A stretch of 40,642 nucleotides of DNA from Candidatus Adiutrix sp. (GTDB lineage Bacteria > Desulfobacterota > Desulfarculia > Adiutricales > Adiutricaceae): positions 1 to 40,642 of the forward strand of contig JAISFR010000060.1 in assembly GCA_031263565.1 (NCBI GenBank), given 5' to 3'. Within the stretch, counting starts at the first letter, position 1. Every line of letters starts with the position of its first letter. Below are positions 33,901-39,729 of this stretch, one piece after another. A program made the position numbers and the translations under genes. The notes beneath the pieces are model-generated. The model saw only the letters and a list, made by a program, of their open reading frames with translations, searched no databases and had not been told where the DNA came from.

Positions 33901-33974
33901 TCAAGAGCGGCCTGCATGCCGGCCACGCCGCCGCCGGCCACCAGAGCCGCGCCCACTACTTTTTTGGTCGCCAT
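30963..33974 (-). CDS. hdrA: Double HdrA: fused flavoprotein of a heterodisulfide-reductase-like complex
   Basis: 1003 residues, against about 650 for archaeal HdrA. Order: FAD domain 1 (ALVAGGGVAGMQAALDLANA, 9-28), two ferredoxin clusters inserted (C110/C113/C116/C120; C157/C165/C168/C172), and an HdrA-type NGYCSSVCCMYAIKEA near 267-282. The HdrA N-terminal domain (FICHCGINIASVID) comes near 460, then FAD domain 2 (VIGGGVAGLNAAL near 599) with CSKVCCTHTVHSAV. Two C-terminal ferredoxin clusters close it (C939-C949; C970-C980). It is thus an HdrA lacking its N-domain fused to a complete HdrA. HdrA bifurcates electrons at FAD in the families studied. AAGGGGG precedes the ATG. Confidence 0.9.
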   Translation of the reverse strand: MATKKVVGAALVAGGGVAGMQAALDLANAGYYVYLVEKSLAIGGRMSQLDKTFPTNDCSMCIISPKLVEVGRHINIELLTLTDILAIDGAEGDFRVRVRKNPRYIDMSKCIACGECTKKCPVKVDNEYNELLDKRKAIYVQYAQAVPLKYGIDAEKCLMLTKGKCGSCQKVCPAKAVDYGQKAEEAVLNVGSVVLAPGFKPYNPKDFETYRYADDPNVMTALEFERLLGATGPTMGHVVRSGDHKEPQSIAFLQCVGSRDINRADNGYCSSVCCMYAIKEAIIAKEHAKYDLQVTVFYMDIRSFGKDFERYYEKAKAKGIRFVRSRIHTVQPLKDGGVRFHYVTDHGQSTTEDFDLAVLSHGLVITGETQDMSRKFGLETDKYNFAKTSSFSPVALSRPGIYACGVFTGPKDIPSSVMEASAAAAAASSKLSSARGTLTRTVNVPAPMDINGEPPRIGVFICHCGINIASVIDVPKVVEFAKTLPFVEFASNTMFACSQDNQEQMVKLIKDMRLNRIVVSACSPRTHEPLFMETLAAAGLNKYLFEMANIRNHDSWVHAGNPEEATRKAMDMTEMAVAKAALLTPLTENVIDVDPTALVIGGGVAGLNAALTLSQQGFKSVVVEKAEKLGGIANRILSTSKDEDVGKYLDELQAKVEADPNISVALKAEVGQVEGFVGNFETTLTNGETVKHGVTIIATGALESKPAEYLYGQNPKVLTHLELDERMKARDEAVDAARTFVFVQCVGSREPERMYCSKVCCTHTVHSAVHIKKKNPDARIFVLYRDMRTYAQKEDLYKEARDLGVIFVRYDLDSKPKVSESGEALNVEVHDPVSGRNLLINPDFLVLAAAIVSGRESELAMKYKVPLDEDGWFFEAHQKLRPVDFATDGMFMAGICHYPKPMDEVVAQAQAAAARAVTVLTQPKMTVGGIVAEINQAKCSGCGVCVAVCPFSAVKIDEAKGKAAVNEAMCKGCGTCASSCRSDAPILRGFTNDGLFAQIAAAL

Positions 33975-34060
33975 AGAGCTTCCCCCTTATACATTAAAAG
34001 CTGATGGAACCGGCCTCACCATGAGGAACGCTTCCCGCCACATGATTCTGAACACAAATG

Positions 34061-34102
34061 GATGAATACTCTAATATTCTACAAAATACGGTCTTTTGTC
34101 AA
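34061..34102 (-). promoter_or_regulatory. Promoter P1 of the Hdr operon
   Basis: Minus-strand TTGACA (34102-34097), 15-bp spacer, TAGAAT (34081-34076), then ATTCATC at 34067-34061 near the expected start of transcription. About 95 nt of leader to hdrA. A close copy lies at 34191-34232. Confidence 0.65.
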
Positions 34103-34190
34103 GTAAATTCTGCGAATTCCGAGCCTCGGCCCACAACGAAAGCCCGTCCGGGACCGGGCCTGACCATCTCTCTCTGGGCAAACACTTATA

Positions 34191-34232
34191 GATGAATGCT
34201 TCAATTTTCTATAAAAAAGCCCCATCTGTCAA
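34191..34232 (-). promoter_or_regulatory. Promoter P2 of the Hdr operon (near copy of P1)
   Basis: Minus-strand TTGACA (34232-34227), 15-bp spacer, TAGAAA (34211-34206), then the same ATTCATC at 34197-34191. From the -10 through ATTCATC, 16 of 21 bases match P1, 130 bp away. Confidence 0.55.
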
Positions 34233-34576
34233 GCTTTTTGTCGGGATTGCCGGCCCCCGGCCCGGCCGCGTCGGCCCGGCCCCAGTAATTTCAAAGTAGG
34301 CCCGATTATAAAAATAGCCGGTCGCCCCGGAGAGGGCGACGGAGCGGAGCGACCGGTCAGGTCGGTCAATCCGTCCCCTGCCGGGCAAAAATCGCCCTTT
34401 TCGCCCGGCTACGACCAGTCCACTTGAAGATGGAAAGCTACTTTGAGAATTGCTGGCTCCGCGAAAAAACTGGCATTATTGATTGAAAGACTATAATATG
34501 GATCGATGTAAAATTGGCGGTCCGCCGGCGGAAAGCAGCGGGGGCTGGCCTGCCGGGGCTTTCATTTGAGGTAAAT
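34233..34576. other. Intergenic region with GC-rich hairpins, no gene
   Basis: Between P2 and the MltD-like gene. It contains a hairpin with arms CCGGTCGC (34318-34325) and GCGACCGG (34349-34356), with inner CGCCC/GGGCG pairing that competes, so the stem can fold two ways. A perfect TATAAT lies near 34491 on the plus strand with no good -35. A small RNA or a leader is possible but not shown. I see no coding region. Confidence 0.35.
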
Positions 34577-35407
34577 ATGTTGAAAAAATTGATAATCACG
34601 CTGCTGACGCTTGGCCTGGCCCTGCCGCTGGCCTCAGCCGGGACCGACCAGGCCGTTCATATGAACAAGCCCCTGACCTTTTGCGGCGAAGCCGTGCCCT
34701 TAAAGCAGCTTGACGTCTACCGGGCCGTGGATCAGCATCTGCTGCTCCTGGCCGAAGCCAAGAGCCGGGTCTGGCTGACCCTCCGCCGGGCCAGCCGCTA
34801 TCAGGGCCTGATGGAGGCTGAATTGAGAAACGCCGGCCTCCCGGCCGACCTGATTTACATTCCCATGGCCATTACCGGCTTCGCCCCGGAATACAACAAC
34901 GCCGGGCGGGGGCCCTGGCGCTTCAGGGAGGCCGAGGCCAAGGACCTGGGGCTGCGGATGGACGGCAATATCGACGAACGGCTGGACCCGGTGGCCTCCA
35001 CCCAGGCCGCGGCCAGGCGTCTTAAGGAACTGAAAGCCGCCTACGGCCACTGGACCACGGCCATGGCCGCCCATCTGGTGGGCGACAAGCCCCTCAGCCA
35101 GACTATAGCCGAAGCCGGGGGCGAGCAGGATTACTACAAGCTTTACCTGCCCGACGGGCTGGACAATCTGCCTTCCACCGTCCTGGCCGGCAAAATTCTC
35201 TTTCAGGATCCGGCGGCCTTCGGTTATCAGCAGAGCGCCGAACGGGCCTGGCCCCGGCAGTGGTCCAAAAGAGTCCAGGTGCCCCAGGCCAGCACGGCCC
35301 GGGCCCTGGCCGGCCAGTACCGGCAGGACTACAAGACCTTTCGGGACATGAACCCCCATCTTCTGACCGGCATAGTTCCGGCCGGGGTGACCGTCAATAT
35401 TCCCTGA
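34577..35407 (+). CDS. MltD-like secreted protein, catalytic glutamate lost
   Basis: 276 residues: signal peptide (MLKKLIITLLTLGLALPLAS, cut near ASA), a transglycosylase-like domain and a LysM-like tail (about 235-276; ASTARALAGQYRQDYKTFRD, NPHLLTGIVPAG). The block LPADLIYIPMAITGFAPEYN aligns with the MltD signature L-x-YLPxVESGFxP, and ERLDPVASTQAAARRLKEL matches the following DERxDPxxSTxAAAxYL. The catalytic Glu of ESGF is replaced by Ile99 (codon ATT at 34871), and the YNAG motif reads HLVG. It probably binds but does not cleave peptidoglycan. GAGG precedes the ATG at 34577. Ends at a bidirectional terminator. Confidence 0.75.
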   Translation: MLKKLIITLLTLGLALPLASAGTDQAVHMNKPLTFCGEAVPLKQLDVYRAVDQHLLLLAEAKSRVWLTLRRASRYQGLMEAELRNAGLPADLIYIPMAITGFAPEYNNAGRGPWRFREAEAKDLGLRMDGNIDERLDPVASTQAAARRLKELKAAYGHWTTAMAAHLVGDKPLSQTIAEAGGEQDYYKLYLPDGLDNLPSTVLAGKILFQDPAAFGYQQSAERAWPRQWSKRVQVPQASTARALAGQYRQDYKTFRDMNPHLLTGIVPAGVTVNIP

Positions 35408-35424
35408 AAAGCTTCGGCCACGCT

Positions 35425-35458
35425 AAAAGGCCGCTTCCGGCTGGGCCGGAGCGGCCTT
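35425..35458. terminator. Bidirectional terminator
   Basis: AAGGCCGC-T-TCCGGC (35427-35441) pairs with 35445-35458, one bulged T, 3-nt loop. TTTT on the minus strand (35428-35425) fits termination of the small Cys-rich gene; on the plus strand it follows the MltD-like gene. Confidence 0.7.
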
Positions 35459-35496
35459 GCTGTCCGGGTAAACCGCCAAAAGCGGGCCCTCAGGCT

Positions 35497-35730
35497 TCAG
35501 CGTTTTTTCTGCTTCTGCTGGCCGACGCGCTGCTTTTCGCCGGTCTTGCCGGTTTCGGTTTTGATGTGGGTGGCCATGCTGCAGAAACCCAGACGCCATT
35601 TGGTGTCGGGAAAGGCGAAAGCCGAGCAGCTTTGGCCGCCCTCCGCGCTGAACACCCGGTCGCAGCCGCGGCACTGTTCCACGATGGGGCGACGATCAAG
35701 GTTGACGTTGTTGATGGCGGCGCCGTTCAT
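35497..35730 (-). CDS. Small cysteine-rich protein, function unknown
   Basis: 77 residues from the ATG at 35730 (85 from a GTG at 35754). Four cysteines: EQCRGCDRVF, GQSCSAF and KWRLGFCSMATH, followed by a basic Lys/Gln tail. The spacing suggests a single zinc or iron-sulfur site. I recall KWRxGxCxMATH in small deltaproteobacterial proteins but cannot name a family. Two tandem 15-bp units upstream (35732-35761) each contain a possible ribosome site, so both starts are plausible. It has its own promoter. Confidence 0.6.
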   Translation of the reverse strand: MNGAAINNVNLDRRPIVEQCRGCDRVFSAEGGQSCSAFAFPDTKWRLGFCSMATHIKTETGKTGEKQRVGQQKQKKR

Positions 35731-35731
35731 A

Positions 35732-35761
35732 TTCTTCACCTTATCCTTCTTCACCTTATCC
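35732..35761 (-). repeat. Tandem 15-bp repeat over the translation start
   Basis: The unit GGATAAGGTGAAGAA (minus strand) occurs twice without a mismatch, at 35761-35747 and 35746-35732, just before the ATG at 35730. Each unit carries GGATAAG(G) and a GTG, duplicating the initiation region. Confidence 0.8.
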
Positions 35762-35798
35762 CTGGAAAATTTTTAAAGGCTGAAAATCATCCTTCGAT

Positions 35799-35826
35799 AT
35801 ATTAATCGTAAAAAAGCATTTGTCAA
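35799..35826 (-). promoter_or_regulatory. Promoter of the small Cys-rich gene
   Basis: Minus-strand TTGACA (35826-35821), 16-bp spacer, TAATAT (35804-35799). The -35 box contains the TGA stop of the upstream membrane-protein gene. Confidence 0.6.
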
Positions 35827-36509
35827 GATCTTTTTGTCCTTTCGACCAGGCCGAAAAGCCCGGTCAGCACCGCGCCCAGCCAGGCGGCGGCCGGCAGCCA
35901 GAGATCCTGGGGCAGCATGAAGACCACGGTCATCATCGGCACCCGGAAGAGGGGGATGGCCAGGAAGTCCCGGCGGACAAAGGCCGCCCAGTCAACGGCC
36001 CTGACGGTCTGGTTCAGGCCCGGCCAGCGGCTCTTGAAAGACCGGAGGGCCAGGGCTGAAAATAAAAGCCTTCTCAGGGTCAAAAAACAGCTGACAAAGC
36101 CCAGGTTGACGAAAAGGCTGGTAAAAAACGGACCGGTAAAGAAAAAACTGCCCAAAGAGGCCGTCAACAGATGGCGCGAGCCGCTGTAGCCCCCGCCGGG
36201 CAGGAGGCCCACGGTCTGGGCCATGACCACCCCGCCGTTGAAAATCCAGAAGACCAGGGCGGCGGCCAGGCCGAAAAGCCCCCAGAGCAGGCCGGCGGCC
36301 GTCAGTTCGCTGGGGCCGGGCCATTGTCCGCGGCTGAAACGGGCCGCCAGGGCCTCGCCCAAGGCGCCCAGCACGGAGAAAAAGAGAAAGCCGGCCCGGT
36401 AGCGGTGGCTGTCGACCAGATCCAGCGTCAGGGCGAAGGTCAGGGGGCCGAAGAGTGTAAAGCTCACGGCCGCGAAGAGAAGCGGCCAGATCAGATCAAG
36501 TCGTTTCAC
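35823..36509 (-). CDS. Integral membrane protein of unknown function
   Basis: 228 residues with about five or six hydrophobic segments, for example LIWPLLFAAVSFTLFGPLTF, AGFLFFSVLGALGEALA, GLLWGLFGLAAALVFWIFNG and the last WLPAAAWLGAVLTGLFGLV. A conserved-looking loop, NGGVVMAQTVGLLPGGGYSG, lies mid-protein. I do not recognise a family. The GTG at 36509 is taken as the start because GGGGGAA lies 4 nt upstream and the upstream extension is antisense-like. It overlaps the end of the MFS gene by 14 bp, so the two are coupled and perhaps act together. Confidence 0.65.
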   Translation of the reverse strand: MKRLDLIWPLLFAAVSFTLFGPLTFALTLDLVDSHRYRAGFLFFSVLGALGEALAARFSRGQWPGPSELTAAGLLWGLFGLAAALVFWIFNGGVVMAQTVGLLPGGGYSGSRHLLTASLGSFFFTGPFFTSLFVNLGFVSCFLTLRRLLFSALALRSFKSRWPGLNQTVRAVDWAAFVRRDFLAIPLFRVPMMTVVFMLPQDLWLPAAAWLGAVLTGLFGLVERTKRS

Positions 36510-37722
36510 GGTTCCCCCGTTTTTTCCGGAACGGTTTGAGCAAGACATAATAGGATAAATGAAACAGCAGGAACAGGGCCGCGACCCCGGCCGCGCCCAG
36601 ATAGACTGACGCATAAGTGCCGCAGCGGCTGGCCAGATGGCCAAAAATCAGGGACCCGGCCCCAATGCCCAAATCGAAGGCGTTGAAGAACGAAGCCGCG
36701 GCTTCGGTGCGCCCGCTTAAGGGCACCAGCGACAGGGTCAGGGCCTGAAGGCTGGGAAAGACGGCGCCGGTGGCCAGCCCGTAGACCACCGAAACCAGAA
36801 AAATCGTGTCGCGGCTGGTAGCTTCGGCCAGAAAAAGCATGCAGCCCAGAATCAGGAGACCGGCCGGGAGAATAATATAGCAGTGCCCGAAGCGGTCATG
36901 AATGCGGCCGGCGCTGAAGCGGGAGATGAAAATGCCGATGGTGGACAAGACAAAGAAATGCCCGGCATAGGGCAGGTTTTTTTCCTTGCAGAAAAGGGCC
37001 AGAAAAATGGTCACCGCGCTCATGATGACCCCCATCAGGAACATCAGGAGCGACGGGGCCAGCACCTTACGGCTCAAAAGCACCAGCCGGGGCTTGGGGG
37101 CGCCGGGGGCGGCCGAGGCCAGCCTGATTTTAGGCAGGCAGGCCACCACCACGATGCCGGACGCGTAAAAGGCCGCCACCACCACGAACATGACCAGATA
37201 GCCGAACTCGTCCACCAGCCAGATGCCGAAAAAGGGTCCCAGGGCCAGAGCCAGGGTGGTGCCCAGGCCTAAATAACCCAGCCCTTCGCCCATCCGGGCC
37301 GGAGGAATGATCTGGGAGGCCAGGGCGGTGATCAGGGTGGAGGCCAGGCCGAAGCCGGCGCCGTGGATGAAACGGGCGGCCATGCCGGTGGGCAGGCTAT
37401 GGGCCCAGTAATACCAGAGCCCGGCCAGGGCGCAGGCCAAAAGGCCCAGACGCACCAGGCGCTGGGCATTGACCAGGAGAGCCAGGCGGCTGGCCAGCAT
37501 GCGCATCAGGATAGCGGAAATGGTGAAGGTCCCGAAAATGCGGCCGATTTCAGCTTCACTGTTGCCGTGCAGTTCCAGGTAGACGCTCAAGGTGGGCAGC
37601 AGAAGGTCGAAGCCCATAAAAACGAAGACGTTCAGCATGACAAAGCTGAGAAAGGGCAAGGTCCAGAGCGTCCCGGCCTTCTCGGCGCCGCCCCGGTAAA
37701 AATCTTTCATCTCGTCGGACAT
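36496..37722 (-). CDS. Major facilitator superfamily transporter
   Basis: 408 residues, twelve hydrophobic segments, in the size range of drug/sugar/metabolite MFS permeases. The N-terminal half contains FVFMGFDLLLPTLSVYL and RFIHGAGFGLASTLITALAS (the A-like motif region), plus MGEGLGYLGLGTTLALALGP, the motif C-like helix of exporters. The C-terminal half includes GRIHDRFGHCYIILPAGLL. Antiporter-type efflux is the best guess; the substrate is unknown. GGAG lies 12 nt before the ATG. It precedes and overlaps the unknown membrane protein. Confidence 0.85.
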   Translation of the reverse strand: MSDEMKDFYRGGAEKAGTLWTLPFLSFVMLNVFVFMGFDLLLPTLSVYLELHGNSEAEIGRIFGTFTISAILMRMLASRLALLVNAQRLVRLGLLACALAGLWYYWAHSLPTGMAARFIHGAGFGLASTLITALASQIIPPARMGEGLGYLGLGTTLALALGPFFGIWLVDEFGYLVMFVVVAAFYASGIVVVACLPKIRLASAAPGAPKPRLVLLSRKVLAPSLLMFLMGVIMSAVTIFLALFCKEKNLPYAGHFFVLSTIGIFISRFSAGRIHDRFGHCYIILPAGLLILGCMLFLAEATSRDTIFLVSVVYGLATGAVFPSLQALTLSLVPLSGRTEAAASFFNAFDLGIGAGSLIFGHLASRCGTYASVYLGAAGVAALFLLFHLSYYVLLKPFRKKRGNRETT

Positions 37723-37885
37723 GATATTTGATTCTCCAAAAACACGGGCGGCCAGATCGCCCCGCCGGGGGGCTTGGCTTTACGGCCCGGGCGGCATGGC
37801 CCGCCGTAAAAAAGAAGAAGGCCCCGCCCAAGCTGGAGCCGACCCTCATAGCCGCCGAAAAGTTCCGGCCACAATGTTCCTGAAT

Positions 37886-37914
37886 AAAATAACACCATTT
37901 ATCGGTTTGGGCAA
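37886..37914 (-). promoter_or_regulatory. Promoter of the MFS gene
   Basis: Minus-strand TTGCCC (37914-37909), 17-bp spacer, TATTTT (37891-37886). A 7-bp inverted repeat (37895-37901 with 37923-37929) covers the spacer and -35. The leader of about 155 nt holds a hairpin with TTTACGG/CCGTAAA arms near 37779-37815. No gene is seen in 37723-38009. Confidence 0.45.
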
Positions 37915-38009
37915 TAGCTTATTAAATGGGCGGCCCCATTGACCGCGCCTTTTGCCATTACAGCCCTGATTAGGTCACTGTTGAAAGCCAGATTCATCAA
38001 GCGCTTCCG

Positions 38010-38759
38010 TCAAGCCTCCAGATCCCCGCCGACGGCTCCCCCGCCTTCCTGGCCATAATCCTGCTGCTGGACATAGTTAAGCGACAGGAGCACCGAATCC
38101 AGATGCTTGTTCATCAAGTCCTCGGCCTGGCCAATCTGCCCGGCGACCACGGCCCGCATAATGGCCCGATGGTAGGCCACCGCGCTTTCCATCTGGCCGG
38201 GCCGCCTGATGACCAGCTTGTTGACGTCCAGCAACATGTCGCGGGTGGTCCACATCATTTCCTCCAGCACCCGGTTGCCGGAGGCTTTGGCAATGAGCAT
38301 GTGAAATTCGAAATCAGCTTCCAGAAAAATATCCGCCCGGCTCTGGGCCAGGGCGGCCACGGACTTGTCGATGCTCTCCCCCATCCGGTCCAGAATCTCC
38401 GGGCTGCGGCGCACGGCGGCCAGACCCACCACCTTGATTTCCAGAATGCGGCGGGCCTCCACCAGGTCGCCGGTGTCGTAGCGGGTCACCAGGTTCTTCA
38501 GTTGCAAATGCTTGGAGAGCAGTTCGGGGTTTTTGCGCAAAAAAGTGCCTTCCCCGCTGCGGACCTCGATCAGACCGACGGCCGCCAGGGCATGGAGGGC
38601 CTCGCGCACCGGGGGCCGGCTGACGCCCAGCAGCTCGGCCAGGGCCCGTTCCGAAGGCAGGCGGTCGCCCAGCTTCAGTTCCCGCTGACGGATCAGATCG
38701 GTAATTTGATTGATGATGGACTCCGACAGGGTCTCTTTTTTAATCTTCTTGAAAGCCAC
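38010..38759 (-). CDS. FadR-subfamily GntR transcriptional regulator (FCD domain)
   Basis: 249 residues. The winged-helix part (about 8-75) has ESIINQITDLIRQRELKLGD, LPSERALAELLGVSRPPVRE and ALHALAAVGLIEVRSGEGTF, the GntR signature. The all-helical FCD ligand domain (about 95-235) includes DTGDLVEARRILEIKVVGLA, ADFEFHMLIAKASGN and YHRAIMRAVVAGQ, with acid and His residues that usually bind a metal and an organic acid. It likely represses the adjoining dehydrogenase/TRAP genes and itself. Start is GTG; no strong ribosome site. Own promoter and operator lie just upstream. Confidence 0.93.
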   Translation of the reverse strand: MAFKKIKKETLSESIINQITDLIRQRELKLGDRLPSERALAELLGVSRPPVREALHALAAVGLIEVRSGEGTFLRKNPELLSKHLQLKNLVTRYDTGDLVEARRILEIKVVGLAAVRRSPEILDRMGESIDKSVAALAQSRADIFLEADFEFHMLIAKASGNRVLEEMMWTTRDMLLDVNKLVIRRPGQMESAVAYHRAIMRAVVAGQIGQAEDLMNKHLDSVLLSLNYVQQQDYGQEGGGAVGGDLEA

Positions 38760-38851
38760 AAACTACCGTTTGATCAACCGCGGGGAAAATCAGGGCCACG
38801 CGGCCCGGGCTTGGCGCGGTTGTTTCCGGACCAGCCCTGGCCAGCCGTTCA

Positions 38852-38869
38852 ATAAACAAATTTGTTTAT
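38852..38869. promoter_or_regulatory. 18-bp perfect palindrome, likely GntR operator
   Basis: ATAAACAAATTTGTTTAT reads the same on both strands. It overlaps the -10 box of the regulator promoter on the minus strand, an ideal place for autorepression. A second symmetric motif, TTGT-TTAT-ACAA (38862-38873), partly overlaps it and resembles FadR-family T-x-GT...AC-x-A sites. Confidence 0.7.
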
Positions 38870-38893
38870 ACAACAGCCTCCCCCATCAGTCAA
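38865..38893 (-). promoter_or_regulatory. Promoter of the GntR gene
   Basis: Minus-strand TTGACT (38893-38888), 17-bp spacer, TATAAA (38870-38865). The -35 touches the TGA stop of the upstream SDR gene. Transcription would start within or just past the palindrome. Confidence 0.7.
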
Positions 38894-39713
38894 CCGCGCC
38901 GACGCTGCCGGAGCCGGCGGAGGTGTAGGGGGTTGATTGGCCTATGGCGTAGCTCTTGCCGGCCGACCAGCCGCCATCCACCGGAAGGCAGGCCCCGGTG
39001 ATGAATTCAGCGGCCTCCGAGCAGAGAAAGACGGCCGCCCGGGCCACGTCCTGGCTGCCGCCCAATTGACTGCCCAGGGGCACCAGTTCGTCCAGGCCGT
39101 CGAGAAAAGCCCGACTGGAATAATAGGCCTCGGTCATGGGCGTGCGGATGGTGCCCGGGGCCAGCACATTGACCCGGATGCCGTCTTTGCCCAGGTCCAG
39201 GGCCAGGTTTCGGCTCAGCCCCACCAGGCCGTGCTTGGAAGCGCAATAGGCCGGGCGATGCGGAAGGCCGGTCAGCCCGGCCACCGAGGCCACGGTGACC
39301 ATGGCCCCGCCGCCCAGGGATCTCATGCGCAGGGCGGCCTCCCGGCAGCAATAATAAACGCCGCAGAGGTTGACGTTGACGACCCGCTGAAACTCCTCCG
39401 GGCTGAGATCATAGACCATTTTGACCTCGCGCAGCCCGGCGGCGTTGATCAGAAAATTCACGGCCAGGGCGGCTTGATCCACAAGCCGGAAAGCCTCGGC
39501 CACCGCCGCGGCCGAAGACACGTCCAGGCGCAGGCTCAAGGCCGGGGGAGGAATTTTCTGTCCGGCCAAAACCGCCCCGGCCGCCTCCAGTTTCTTCTGG
39601 TCGCCATCCATGATCACCAGAGAGGCGCCGGCCCGGGCGAATTCCAGAGCCGTAGCCAGTCCGAGGCCGCCGCCCCCGCCGACGATCACCGCCGTTTTGT
39701 TTTTAAAATCCAT
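38886..39713 (-). CDS. Short-chain dehydrogenase/reductase
   Basis: 275 residues, classical SDR. NAD(P)-binding GGGGGLGLATALEFARAGA (about 12-30), acidic MDGDQKK after strand 2 favouring NAD, NAAGLREVKM, and the active-site YCASKHGLVGLSR. The C-terminal signature is PGTIRTPMTEAYY and the closing GACLPVDGGWSAG. Compared with relatives it has an extra tail of about 20 residues (YAIGQSTPYTSAGSGSVGAV). It should oxidise a hydroxyl group of a sugar acid or similar imported by the TRAP system. It lies 16 bp after the second SDR gene. Confidence 0.88.
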   Translation of the reverse strand: MDFKNKTAVIVGGGGGLGLATALEFARAGASLVIMDGDQKKLEAAGAVLAGQKIPPPALSLRLDVSSAAAVAEAFRLVDQAALAVNFLINAAGLREVKMVYDLSPEEFQRVVNVNLCGVYYCCREAALRMRSLGGGAMVTVASVAGLTGLPHRPAYCASKHGLVGLSRNLALDLGKDGIRVNVLAPGTIRTPMTEAYYSSRAFLDGLDELVPLGSQLGGSQDVARAAVFLCSEAAEFITGACLPVDGGWSAGKSYAIGQSTPYTSAGSGSVGAVD

Positions 39714-39729
39714 TTTCCCCTCAAATGTT

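Noticed and set aside
30981-34004. A 1007-codon plus-strand frame opposite hdrA
   Set aside because: Low-complexity Gly/His/Ala/Val-rich translation with no motif; mirrors the codon bias of the true HdrA gene.
34463-34496. Sigma-54 promoter (TGGCAT...) before the MltD-like gene
   Set aside because: The required GG-10 bp-GC spacing is not met.
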